Positions 7,702 through 15,623 of a DNA stretch of 17,417 bases are shown in pieces. How positions within the stretch are numbered: the first letter of the stretch is position 1; each line of letters begins with the position of its first letter. Position numbers and translations under genes: made by a program. The DNA comes from Clostridium sp. GTDB taxonomy: Bacteria > Bacillota > Clostridia > Lachnospirales > Lachnospiraceae. The notes beneath the pieces are model-generated. The model saw only the letters and a list, made by a program, of their open reading frames with translations, was not told the DNA's origin and made no database searches. Location: contig JAMPFS010000054.1 in NCBI GenBank assembly GCA_023664325.1, positions 1-17,417 on the forward strand, in the 5' to 3' direction.

Positions 7702-7882
7702 TTTTCTGGTCATTTTTTCTAACATAATATGCCATTTCTCCACTTTTTTTGCAATTTTACAACATTTTAGCCAGTTTTAGTAGGAATTAATCGCTTTTAA
7801 CCATCTTTTAATTCTTGTTATTAGCTATTTTTAGGCTGTAATATTACCTAAAATACTTTTTATATTATAATATGTATATTTG

Positions 7883-7911
7883 TTGACATTCTATAATAAT
7901 ATTGATATATT
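7883..7911 (+). promoter_or_regulatory. Sigma-A promoter of the AraC-family gene
   Basis: TTGACA (7883-7888), a perfect -35, is followed after 17 nt by TATATT (7906-7911), predicting a start near 7918 and a 58-nt leader. A third copy of the AATATTGAT motif (7898-7906) overlaps the spacer and the first base of the -10. Binding there would block RNA polymerase, so autorepression is plausible. Confidence 0.6.
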
Positions 7912-7975
7912 ATCCTTAATGCTTTTCCTGTTTTTATACTGTTTTTCGAGCATCATTTATAAAGGAGACATACAT

Positions 7976-8854
7976 ATGAATTTCGCAAAACAATTTTCAC
8001 ACAGCCTGACCAGTCAATATGTGTCCGAAACCGGGAAGTCGATTACCGATTTTCTGCCCCCTGCGCTTCCCTATTCTGCCGAAGCTGCGGAGCATATCAT
8101 TTACTTAAAGGCAGCCGGTAATTTCAATCTGCCGTCCGGCTCCAGGTATTCACAGCAGAATTTTCACTCTTATCTTTTACTTTATAATACCGGAGGGGAT
8201 GCAAAGCTTACCCTGAATGAACAGACCTATTCCTTTGAAGAACGCCAGCTCTGCCTCATTGACTGCCACAGCAGCTACAGTCTTTCCTGCTCCACAGCCT
8301 GCGAGTTTCTTGCCCTGTTCTTTGATGGTTATCCGGTGCTTTACTATTATGATTTGGTAAAAACCCGTTCACAACCGATTGTCACCCTGCCGGTCAATTC
8401 CCCGCTGCCACAGATTCTAATGAACCTGTCAGGGCAGAATTTCATTCATACGGAGTTAAACAACGCCAAACTCTTAACGGACTTTTTGACAAACCTTATC
8501 ATTTTTTGTGATACCCACTCCGAGGACATTAACCTGCCAAGCTGGTTAGTTCAGCTTCGGGATCACCTTAATAATAATTATAAGGAACATTTTTCCCTGG
8601 ATGAATGCGCTGAATTGGTGAACATTAATAAATACCAGATATGCAGAGACTTTAAGAAATATTTGAAGGCAACGCCCCTTCAATATGTACACCACTTAAG
8701 AATTGAGCAGGCAAAGGTTCTGCTTCGCACCACCAGCGACCAGATTGGCGAAATCTGCTATCAGGTGGGATTTGAAAATGCGAATCATTTTATACAGCTT
8801 TTCAAAAGAGAGGTAGGCGTCACGCCTGCCTACTACAGAAAAACCGGTGTATAA
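7976..8854 (+). CDS. AraC-family transcriptional regulator
   Basis: Probable sugar-responsive regulator of the divergent importer/GH130 operon. The 292-aa protein has an N-terminal cupin-like sensing domain (about 40-130, beta-rich, with LLLYNTGGDAKL) and a C-terminal AraC DNA-binding domain. The first helix-turn-helix is near 206-231 (FSLDECAELVNINKY). The second is near 254-284, with the family signature QVGFENANHFIQLFKREVG and then TPAYYRK. The start is the ATG at 7976, not the upstream ATG at 7880. AAAGGAG (7961-7967) lies 8 nt before 7976, whereas 7880 would add a hydrophobic peptide overlapping the promoter. It is convergent with the WYL gene, with only 49 nt between stops and no clear bidirectional terminator. 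Confidence 0.92.
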   Translation: MNFAKQFSHSLTSQYVSETGKSITDFLPPALPYSAEAAEHIIYLKAAGNFNLPSGSRYSQQNFHSYLLLYNTGGDAKLTLNEQTYSFEERQLCLIDCHSSYSLSCSTACEFLALFFDGYPVLYYYDLVKTRSQPIVTLPVNSPLPQILMNLSGQNFIHTELNNAKLLTDFLTNLIIFCDTHSEDINLPSWLVQLRDHLNNNYKEHFSLDECAELVNINKYQICRDFKKYLKATPLQYVHHLRIEQAKVLLRTTSDQIGEICYQVGFENANHFIQLFKREVGVTPAYYRKTGV

Positions 8855-8903
8855 TGACCGGTGTCCGCTCATGACAGCCGGCAGTTGAGAAACCCTGTGA
8901 ACC

Positions 8904-9872
8904 CTATGTCTGCCTTAATAATGCCTCTAACCGTTCCCTGTATGCCAGCCTCACCCGTTCCGGTTCCACAATCTGAATCCTTCCCGCATATCCGACAAGC
9001 CAGCCAAAGAATTTGTCACTCACCACGATTCCCACGCTCATACGGAAATACCGTTCGTCCACGGGATGCATCCAGACATCCCGTCCAAAATGGTCAATCA
9101 TGGCGCCGGCAAGTTCATTTTCACAGAGAAGCGTCACCATCTCAGAAATACCCTGATACATTCCAAAATGCTGTCTCGCATATTCCGCAGCATCCACAGA
9201 CTGGTACAATTCCCTGCCAAGCCGCCGGTTTTCAAGCCTCTCAATTTGCAGCATTTTATCCACCCGGAAATGCTTCATTTGATCCGAGGACTCATCATAT
9301 CCTATTAAATAATAGCGCTCACTCTGCCACAGCAAAAACCACGGAGAAATCAGATAACGCTTTCCCCCGTGCTTTGGTTCCAGTTTGCGTTCCACATTCC
9401 ACACACAATAACAAAAGGAAATCTGGCACCCTTTCCCCATCGCTTCAGATATACGGTCTACATTATAATAAACCGACTCATTCATCGTCTTTGCCCGGTT
9501 ATGCACATGTGCCAGATGTTCCAAATCCTGTCCGCCGGCTCTTCCCGCCAGTTTCCCCAGTTTGCCAATCAATTCCCTGCTCTTTTTGTCTGTGATAAAC
9601 TGCGCCGAGCGCACTGCATCTGCCAACAGCCGAAGCTCCGGCAGTTCAAACAGCCTGGATGCCATATATGCTCCCTGTCTGCTCCGAATAATATCAAATC
9701 CAAACTCTTCCAGCGCATCCAAATCCCGATAAATGCCTTTTCGTTCACATTTTATTCCATAACCCTCTAACCGTTTTACCAACACGCCTGCCGACAGCGG
9801 ATGCGCATCATCCGACTCCTCCCACAGAAGCTTTAGTATGTACAGCAATCTTGCCCGCCTGTCCTGTTCCAA
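8904..9872 (-). CDS. WYL-domain transcriptional regulator (HTH-WYL-WCX)
   Basis: 322-aa DNA-binding regulator. An N-terminal winged helix spans about 5-70 (RRARLLYILKLL, then GIYRDLDALEEFGFDI). A WYL domain follows at about 136-215 (SPWFLLWQSERYYLIGYD, HFRVDKM) and a WCX-type C-terminal extension at about 235-322. WYL domains bind nucleic-acid or nucleotide-like ligands and are often regulators of DNA-damage or defence genes, but this subclass is widespread and its ligand is unknown. The start codon is TTG at 9872, supported by GGAGG (9880-9884) 7 nt upstream; no nearby ATG has such a site. It begins 21 nt after the gatD stop, so it is the last gene of the epimerase-to-GatD cluster. Confidence 0.9.
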   Translation of the reverse strand: MEQDRRARLLYILKLLWEESDDAHPLSAGVLVKRLEGYGIKCERKGIYRDLDALEEFGFDIIRSRQGAYMASRLFELPELRLLADAVRSAQFITDKKSRELIGKLGKLAGRAGGQDLEHLAHVHNRAKTMNESVYYNVDRISEAMGKGCQISFCYCVWNVERKLEPKHGGKRYLISPWFLLWQSERYYLIGYDESSDQMKHFRVDKMLQIERLENRRLGRELYQSVDAAEYARQHFGMYQGISEMVTLLCENELAGAMIDHFGRDVWMHPVDERYFRMSVGIVVSDKFFGWLVGYAGRIQIVEPERVRLAYRERLEALLRQT

Positions 9873-9893
9873 ATAACTTCCTCCAAAATATAT

Positions 9894-10631
9894 TTATAAG
9901 ATCTGCCTGATGGCATCTTGCAACGCTGCATCTTCCATATCATGCTCCAAAGGCGGCAGTTCCTCCCCATATTTTTGCCCGTATGCAATCCCTAAAAGCT
10001 CATCTGCCATCTGTGCATTTTTCGGAAGCAGAGGCCCATGCGAATACGTCGCAAATACATTCTTATATCTCGCGCCCTCTGTTCCATCCTCTCCGTTATT
10101 GCCATAACCCCTGACAATTTTGCCGAGCGGCTTCACGCCATCCCCAAGCCACGTCTGCCCATTGTGGTTCTCAAACCCGGCAATTCGGAAACTTTCACCG
10201 TTTTCTTTCGTATACTCATAGATAAAATTGCCAATCATACGCTTATCCGAGGCAGTGGTATACACATTAATGCCACCGAGGAAATCCACCTTTGTTCCGT
10301 CTGCCGCCTCATAGTATTTGCCAAGCATCTGATAGCCGCCGCAGATTCCGAGAATGACCGTGCCTTTTTCAATCTCACCCTTGAGCCATTCTGCCTTATA
10401 TTCAAATAAATCCTTTACTAAAATCTCCTGCTCGAAATCCTGTCCTCCGCCGATAAAAATAATGTCATACGCTTCTGTTTCATCCACCTCACCAAAAGAA
10501 AGCCTCGTTACCTTTGAACCAATCCCCCGCCATTCCAAACGCTTCTGCATGGTTCGGATATTGCCGTTATCTCCATAAAGATTCAAAATATCATAATACA
10601 AATGACAAATGTGTAAATATTTTTCTGTCAT
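9894..10631 (-). CDS. gatD: Lipid II isoglutaminyl synthase, glutaminase subunit GatD
   Basis: Class I glutamine amidotransferase subunit. It releases ammonia from glutamine for amidation of the alpha-carboxyl of D-Glu in the peptidoglycan stem, making D-isoglutamine on lipid II with MurT. The 245-aa length is typical of GatD. The nucleophile is C97 in the elbow ILGICGGYQMLG, and the catalytic His is H198 in YSHGPLLPKN. R131 in the DKRMIGNF motif and the FENHNGQT segment are the family's glutamine/partner contact regions. The N-terminus (ICHLYYDILNLYGDNGNI) is characteristic. It starts 29 nt after murT, the standard gene order in Gram-positive bacteria. The ribosome site is AGGA close to the ATG. 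Confidence 0.95.
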   Translation of the reverse strand: MTEKYLHICHLYYDILNLYGDNGNIRTMQKRLEWRGIGSKVTRLSFGEVDETEAYDIIFIGGGQDFEQEILVKDLFEYKAEWLKGEIEKGTVILGICGGYQMLGKYYEAADGTKVDFLGGINVYTTASDKRMIGNFIYEYTKENGESFRIAGFENHNGQTWLGDGVKPLGKIVRGYGNNGEDGTEGARYKNVFATYSHGPLLPKNAQMADELLGIAYGQKYGEELPPLEHDMEDAALQDAIRQIL

Positions 10632-10660
10632 ATTTCCTGTGTCCTTTCTATTACAAGTTC

Positions 10661-12040
10661 CTATTCCCTCGCATACTTTTTAAGAGGCACAAACTCGCTT
10701 AATTTGTCACGGAACTCCAGCATACAGGTATAGGACAGCACTAAATAGGTCTGCCTTCCCTCCCGCTGCAAACCGGCTATCAACGTCTTGTAATCCTTCT
10801 CCACGCTGAATTTCTCTGTGTCAAAATCCGCATATTTCAGACGAAGCTGCATGTCATAAGCGCGCTTTCCCGTAAAATAGAAATGCTGCGCTCCCGCTGC
10901 CGCCTCAAGAAGCCGTTCAAACTCCACATCATAAATCCACGAAATATCCTTTCCATCCGCATAATTGTCATTCAACCCAAAGACAATATTACCGGTTGGT
11001 CTTTGCTGAATCAAAAACTGCAACACTTCATTGAAACCTGCCGGATTCTTTACCAAAACCATATTCAATGTGCCATCACCAAGCTTAACCTGCTCCATTC
11101 TGCCAAAATGCGTGGTAAGCCCTCCCAGAACGGAAACGATTTTGTCCTCAGGCAGTCCGATCAGGTGCGCTGCCGTTGTCGCTGCCAGCGCATTATACAG
11201 ATTGTACCCACCCGGAAGCATGACCTCCGCTTTTATTCTCTTTCCGAAGACTTCCATTTCCACCACTTCGGAACCTTCCTTCCACTCTAACACCTTCGTA
11301 AGCGCCACATCCGGCTCCCGCCGTTCATATCCGCATTTTTCGCAGTAAAATCCCCCCAGATGCCCAAATGTATGATAACGGTACTGATACTTTGTCTTAC
11401 AATGGATGCAGTAGACCGCATCCGAAATATCCGAAGACGCGCCCTCATAAAGCGGCGCATTTACCCCAAAGTAATAGATTTCACTATGGGGCAGATCATT
11501 TAAGGATGTTGTCAGGGAACAGTCCGCATTTAAAACAAGCTTGACATTCGGAAGCTGCTCAAGACCCGAACGGATTTTGTGAACCGTCGTCAACACCTCA
11601 CCATAACGGTCTAACTGATCACGGAATACATTGGTTACCACCGCTGTCACATCCAGTTCCCCAAAATGCTCCACAATGGACTTAAGCGCAGCCTCGTCAC
11701 ACTCCAACAGCGCATAATCCGTCTCCACTTTACCGCTAAGCGTTGCCGCTCCAACAAATGCCGACACCACACCGCCTAACAGATTTGCGCCTGCATCATT
11801 GCAAAACACCGTCTGCCCATTTTCCTCTATCATATCCCGAATTACATGACAGGTCGTTGTCTTTCCGTTCGTTCCCGTTACACAGATAATTTTCATATTC
11901 CGAGCAAGATGCCCTAAAATGTCCGGACAAATCTTAAGAACCACTTTGCCCGGCAGGGAGGTTCCGCCGCTTCCCATCCATTTTAGTATCTTTGTTGTAA
12001 ATTTACCGGCGCATACCGCCAGCGCTGCCCGCATGCTCAT
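10661..12040 (-). CDS. murT: Lipid II isoglutaminyl synthase, Mur ligase subunit MurT
   Basis: Mur-ligase-like ATP-dependent subunit that activates the D-Glu carboxylate and receives ammonia from GatD. The 459-aa protein has the central-domain P-loop VTGTNGKTTT (54-63), the Mur motif LLECDEAAL (111-119), and NVFRDQLDRYGE (137-148). A zinc ribbon typical of MurT is seen as CIHC (211-214) and CEKC (233-236). The C-terminal MurT-specific domain (DUF1727) carries LNDNYADGKDISWIYD (356-371). This contains the Asp that completes the GatD catalytic triad in characterised complexes; D358 is my best guess. All key residues are present. GGGAG lies 10 nt before the ATG. It is directly upstream of gatD and 48 nt after the large cNMP-like gene. 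Confidence 0.95.
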   Translation of the reverse strand: MSMRAALAVCAGKFTTKILKWMGSGGTSLPGKVVLKICPDILGHLARNMKIICVTGTNGKTTTCHVIRDMIEENGQTVFCNDAGANLLGGVVSAFVGAATLSGKVETDYALLECDEAALKSIVEHFGELDVTAVVTNVFRDQLDRYGEVLTTVHKIRSGLEQLPNVKLVLNADCSLTTSLNDLPHSEIYYFGVNAPLYEGASSDISDAVYCIHCKTKYQYRYHTFGHLGGFYCEKCGYERREPDVALTKVLEWKEGSEVVEMEVFGKRIKAEVMLPGGYNLYNALAATTAAHLIGLPEDKIVSVLGGLTTHFGRMEQVKLGDGTLNMVLVKNPAGFNEVLQFLIQQRPTGNIVFGLNDNYADGKDISWIYDVEFERLLEAAAGAQHFYFTGKRAYDMQLRLKYADFDTEKFSVEKDYKTLIAGLQREGRQTYLVLSYTCMLEFRDKLSEFVPLKKYARE

Positions 12041-12088
12041 AGTGTTGTTTCTCCCGTTTCCTTAATATAGTAACTTTTCACATGTACC

Positions 12089-14365
12089 CTACAGTTGATA
12101 AAACAGCAGATTCTCCTTTAAGTCCTCTGTGTTCTCTCCACCCGCTTTGACATACTTATCATATACGCTGTTAAAACGCTGTAACTTCTTTGCCGTCTCC
12201 ACATCAAATTTGGAAATAGCGTTCTGGTACAGAGGATTTGATTTTAACTCATTGCGCACAGCTTTCGCAAACGGACAATAACGGACTAAAATATCCCTTG
12301 ACACCTTGTTCAGACGGAAACTGCCCTTTGACTCGAATTTTATCCAGTTCACATAGTCCTTCACAAACACTTCACGGTAATTATTCTGTACACGAATCAG
12401 CGCACTCTTAATCTTTTCCTTTGCATCTGCCGATAAATCATGGTTTTTCCGGTAAAACTGAAGATAGGTGCAATACTCTGCCGTCAACGACTTCTCACGG
12501 ACATCATTCCAGTGAACACCCTGTATTTTCCGGCACATCTCCCAACGGAACTGTCCAGCCACTCCCAGCATCAGGTCATCCACATCCAATGCCGTAAAGA
12601 CAGGGAACATGAAACGCCCCGGTGTGTCACTCTTGATACCGGAAGTTTCCTGCCACATCATCACCCTCGTTCCTGCATTTGGCATCAGGATAATATCCGG
12701 CAAAATTTCCTTCATAATCCTTTCGCAATTGATGCCCTTATCCGGATCTGAAAACATGATTTCACGGTAAAATGCCGCATAATCAATTTTTCTTACCTCA
12801 TTCATGGCATTTTCAAGCTTCTCCGCTGTTATCAGCATCTTGTCTACGCCATTAATCAAATCATTTTTACACAGAATCGGGCAGAACGTTGTAATCTTTC
12901 CATACGTCATCTTGTTGACAGAAGAAAACATGTTCTTTATCTCAAATTCAACCTTCTTTTCCCCATCCTCCCGGTACTCGGCAGCCTGTTCTGCTGTAAG
13001 TCTGCCGTTCTTGCACAAATCAGCGAGGTATGCAGGGTAATCCATGTCAAATTCATTTTTGGACGGAACCTTTTCGCCCTGATAAATGCACTTAAGCCAC
13101 TCATAAATCGTATAAATGTGTTCAGAACGGCAGATATCCAAATGCGCCGTCAGCTCATAGAGCGCCATAGCATATTCTTCCCCAATAAAAGATACATCCA
13201 TAAACCCGAAATTCAAAAACATGTCCAGAATAGGAGTCAGGCTTTTCTCATCCTTTACTGCATGCATAAACACTTTATAATAAATATCATAATAAACAGA
13301 TGTCAATTTCTTCCGCAGCCCGTATACCTCTTTATCCATAGACGTCCGATCCGGAAAATCCCTGTATTGGTCAATCATTTCGCGGATTTCCTCTGCCTCT
13401 GCATCCTTAAAGCCCGCATATTCCAGGATATGCTCAATGCAGTCTTCTTTCATGATATCAATTTCTCTTCTGATGTTTTCTCCGTCCTCACCGTTTGCAT
13501 CCGCAGACATGCCGCCATCATAATCATAATCCTTAAATTCCTTGAAACGTCTTCCAAGCATTCTCGTATTATATACATTTAATTTCTCCGCAACCTTTAT
13601 AATGAGGTTCATGTCTTTGGTAATTGGCTCAATATCGTATTTTTTTGCATATGTTTTGATTGACAGATCAAAAAGAAGCATTAAGAGGTCATTTGCCGAT
13701 TCACTGACTAAAATATCTTTATTATATGATAAGTATGCCTCCATTTCACCGATGCCCAAAGTAAATCTCCGCATCTGCGCAGCAGACTCCATTATCGCCC
13801 CGACCGTAAGGCTGTCATCCTTTTTCATCAACTGCAAATATTCCTGCATATAGTTTTTAACAATGCTGTTGTTATTGTTGATTTCCCATGTCTCCGCCTT
13901 GTGCTGCATCTCCAACGGATTAAAATGCTCCATCCTCAGGAAACTCTGTTCCTCAATCTTATACTTCCCGCAAAACGTCTTATAATCATTGTAAACCGTC
14001 TGCACAAACATATGAAACTGGCGCGTCTTGTTATATAAATCCGAATAAAGGCTTAACATTTGATGCCTCTGCTCTAAAGATGCCCTCAAAAAAATATTGC
14101 GGATCTTCTCCTGTCCGGTCAGCATATTCTTCAAATCCTCTGAATTTTCACAAATAAATCCTGCCAAAACCGTATCTTCTCCCGCCACATAATCGCACAG
14201 AAAAATATCTTTCTCCAGGATTCCAATGATTGCATTCTTCTCCAACCTTACCTCGGAAAATCCAAACTTCTGTAATACGACGCCTTCCTGTACCAGATAC
14301 CAGTATTTCACTTTGTCGTTCTTTCTTGCTATAACCTGATCTTTTTTTGCTTTAATTATTTCCAT
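12089..14365 (-). CDS. Large protein with degenerate cyclic-nucleotide-binding-like N-terminus
   Basis: Residues 1-100 resemble a cNMP-binding beta-roll: KNDKVKYWYLVQEG (15-28) matches the usual strand pair, and VRLEKNAIIGILE follows. The conserved phosphate-binding GE...RxA signature is missing, however, so cyclic nucleotide binding is doubtful. The remaining roughly 650 residues look helical and soluble, with no DNA-binding motif, membrane segment or enzyme signature that I recognise. From memory, similar proteins of this length occur in Lachnospiraceae, with no known function. I use the ATG at 14365 (758 aa) rather than a TTG at 14470. AAGGA is 6 nt upstream of the ATG, the cNMP-like fold starts right there, and the TTG has no ribosome site. 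It lies between the epimerase-like gene and murT. Confidence 0.85.
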   Translation of the reverse strand: MEIIKAKKDQVIARKNDKVKYWYLVQEGVVLQKFGFSEVRLEKNAIIGILEKDIFLCDYVAGEDTVLAGFICENSEDLKNMLTGQEKIRNIFLRASLEQRHQMLSLYSDLYNKTRQFHMFVQTVYNDYKTFCGKYKIEEQSFLRMEHFNPLEMQHKAETWEINNNNSIVKNYMQEYLQLMKKDDSLTVGAIMESAAQMRRFTLGIGEMEAYLSYNKDILVSESANDLLMLLFDLSIKTYAKKYDIEPITKDMNLIIKVAEKLNVYNTRMLGRRFKEFKDYDYDGGMSADANGEDGENIRREIDIMKEDCIEHILEYAGFKDAEAEEIREMIDQYRDFPDRTSMDKEVYGLRKKLTSVYYDIYYKVFMHAVKDEKSLTPILDMFLNFGFMDVSFIGEEYAMALYELTAHLDICRSEHIYTIYEWLKCIYQGEKVPSKNEFDMDYPAYLADLCKNGRLTAEQAAEYREDGEKKVEFEIKNMFSSVNKMTYGKITTFCPILCKNDLINGVDKMLITAEKLENAMNEVRKIDYAAFYREIMFSDPDKGINCERIMKEILPDIILMPNAGTRVMMWQETSGIKSDTPGRFMFPVFTALDVDDLMLGVAGQFRWEMCRKIQGVHWNDVREKSLTAEYCTYLQFYRKNHDLSADAKEKIKSALIRVQNNYREVFVKDYVNWIKFESKGSFRLNKVSRDILVRYCPFAKAVRNELKSNPLYQNAISKFDVETAKKLQRFNSVYDKYVKAGGENTEDLKENLLFYQL

Positions 14366-14462
14366 ACTTATTCCTTCCATTTCATTGCTCAAATCAACAA
14401 CCCCGCAGCAGCCAAACGGACATGCAAACATGCGCTCGCGCCTTGCGGAAATCAACCTGTCC

Positions 14463-15338
14463 TCACGCAATCTCTATACTAAAATCAACCGCAAATTCCT
14501 CTCCCGGCTCTAAGAAATGTCCATACTCCCTGTCTTCCAGACTGCCGTCAAACTCCTCCGCATCACACCGCCCATACCACGGCTCAATGCAGATAAACGG
14601 GGCATTTTTCTTCGCCGGCGACCACAAACCAAACAGCGGCGCATCAAATGCGACCGTAAGATATGCTGCTCCATCCGGCTTGCAAAGAGAGACCTTATGC
14701 ACCTGCTCACCTTCTATTACCAGGGCATCCTCATCAAACAGATGCTCGGTCACCTGCATATTCCCACCGTTGGTATGAAGAATATTTCCTTTTGACTCCA
14801 CAAGACCATTTGCACTCAGTTTGGAATATGTCAAATCCTCCTTCGCATCAAATGTGATGAAATAATCCGTCTGTTTTCCCTCTCCTGCCAGCGGACACAT
14901 AAATGCAGGATGCCCACCGATCGAAAAACACATCTTCTTGCCGTCTTCATTTATGACTTTCCAAAGCACTCTTAACAGATTTCCCTGTAGCGCATAACCA
15001 ATCTCTAACGTAAATGCAAATGGATACTTCTCATAGGTAGACTCATCCGAGCTTAACGAAAACCATGCCTCCGTTCCGGTGTTTGACACCAGAGCAAATT
15101 CCATATCCCTTGCAAATCCATGCTGACCCATAGGATATGCCTTGCCGTCATACAAAAATTCCTTATTTTTAAGGCTTCCCACGAACGGAAATAAGACCGG
15201 AGCACTGCGTTTCCAGAATGTCTCATCCGCATTCCACATATATTCTGTACCAGTCTCCTTTTTTATGATGCTTGATAATTCGGCTCCAAAATAGTTGACT
15301 GTAACCTTTAAAATCTCATTTTCCAATACTGCCTGCAT
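14463..15338 (-). CDS. Aldose 1-epimerase family protein (LacX-like)
   Basis: Member of the galactose mutarotase-like superfamily, which interconverts alpha and beta anomers of aldoses or sugar phosphates in the cytoplasm. The 291-aa length and motifs fit the LacX-like branch rather than GalM: QHGFARD (72-78, with H73), SIGGHPAFMCPL (139-150, with H143), and CIEPWYGRCD (250-259, with E252 as likely catalytic base). The ATG at 15338 is preferred over the start at 15365 because GGAGG is 7 nt upstream of it. The true sugar is unknown. The gene is the first of the minus-strand run leading to murT-gatD, 97 nt ahead of the cNMP-like gene, so a cell-envelope link is possible but unproven. Confidence 0.9.
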   Translation of the reverse strand: MQAVLENEILKVTVNYFGAELSSIIKKETGTEYMWNADETFWKRSAPVLFPFVGSLKNKEFLYDGKAYPMGQHGFARDMEFALVSNTGTEAWFSLSSDESTYEKYPFAFTLEIGYALQGNLLRVLWKVINEDGKKMCFSIGGHPAFMCPLAGEGKQTDYFITFDAKEDLTYSKLSANGLVESKGNILHTNGGNMQVTEHLFDEDALVIEGEQVHKVSLCKPDGAAYLTVAFDAPLFGLWSPAKKNAPFICIEPWYGRCDAEEFDGSLEDREYGHFLEPGEEFAVDFSIEIA

Positions 15339-15366
15339 TTCACGTCCTCCTTTTCGCTTACTCAAT

Positions 15367-15379
15367 AGCTATGATAGCT
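15367..15379. promoter_or_regulatory. 13-bp palindrome upstream of the epimerase-like gene
   Basis: AGCTAT (15367-15372) and ATAGCT (15374-15379) flank one central base. The palindrome lies 28 nt before the ATG at 15338, just beyond the ribosome site, and could be an operator or a small leader hairpin. No regulator is implicated. Confidence 0.3.
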
Positions 15380-15415
15380 GTTTGTAGACAGACACGCCAT
15401 TGTACCCGCTTTAAT

Positions 15416-15564
15416 GCATGCTCGCTTTCAAGCATGAGTGCTCACCTCAAAACCTACGGTTTTTCGGTGTTCGTTGACACTCATATAGAATGCTGCAGAC
15501 GAGATTTTCTGCCTGCCAGCAGGCTAAAATCCCGTCTGTAGCATTCTGCACTCATGCTCTATGC
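15416..15564. repeat. Nested inverted-repeat element with alternative stems
   Basis: Non-coding element of about 149 bp. The outer stem is a perfect 11-bp pair, AGCATGAGTGC (15431-15441) with GCACTCATGCT (15548-15558). It encloses two domains. One is a hairpin at 15443-15469 with stems CACC/GGTG and AAAACC/GGTTTT. The other is a long imperfect palindrome at 15487-15547, with paired blocks AGAATGCT/AGCATTCT, CAGACG/CGTCTG, GATTTT/AAAATC and GCCTGC/GCAGGC. Two competing pairings use the same 5' arm: ATGAGTG with CACTCAT at 15478-15484, and AGCATG with CATGCT at 15417-15422. No T-tract marks it as a terminator on either strand. It could be a dispersed palindromic repeat (MITE- or REP-like) or a structured leader of the epimerase gene. 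Confidence 0.8.
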
Positions 15565-15623
15565 GTTCATTTTATCACATCTTGCCGGGAAATGGTAGAT
15601 ACAAACTTTAATCCATAATACAT

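Larger units (their letters stand above)
7575..7975. promoter_or_regulatory. Divergent AT-rich regulatory region between importer operon and AraC-family gene
   Basis: This 401-bp region has no convincing gene. It is much richer in A/T than its flanks and carries promoters facing both ways. It holds three copies of the 9-mer AATATTGAT or its complement (7670-7678, 7693-7701, 7898-7906). For the importer operon I see only a poor minus-strand candidate: TTGATC (7674-7669), 19 nt, TATTGT (7649-7644). That fits a promoter needing an activator. The middle (about 7702-7860) is T-rich with nothing I can assign. Confidence 0.6.

Noticed and set aside
7880..7975. N-terminal membrane extension of the AraC-family protein from the ATG at 7880
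   Set aside because: The upstream ATG sits within the promoter region and has no ribosome site; the extension is an artefact of AT-rich leader DNA.
8843..8862. Paired ACCGGT palindromes at the end of the AraC-family gene as a bidirectional terminator
   Set aside because: Only a 6-bp stem with no T-tract in either direction, overlapping the stop codon; not supportable as a terminator.
14366..14470. TTG start extending the cNMP-like protein by 35 residues
   Set aside because: No ribosome site precedes the TTG, it overlaps the end of the epimerase gene, and AAGGA plus the start of the conserved fold support the ATG at 14365.
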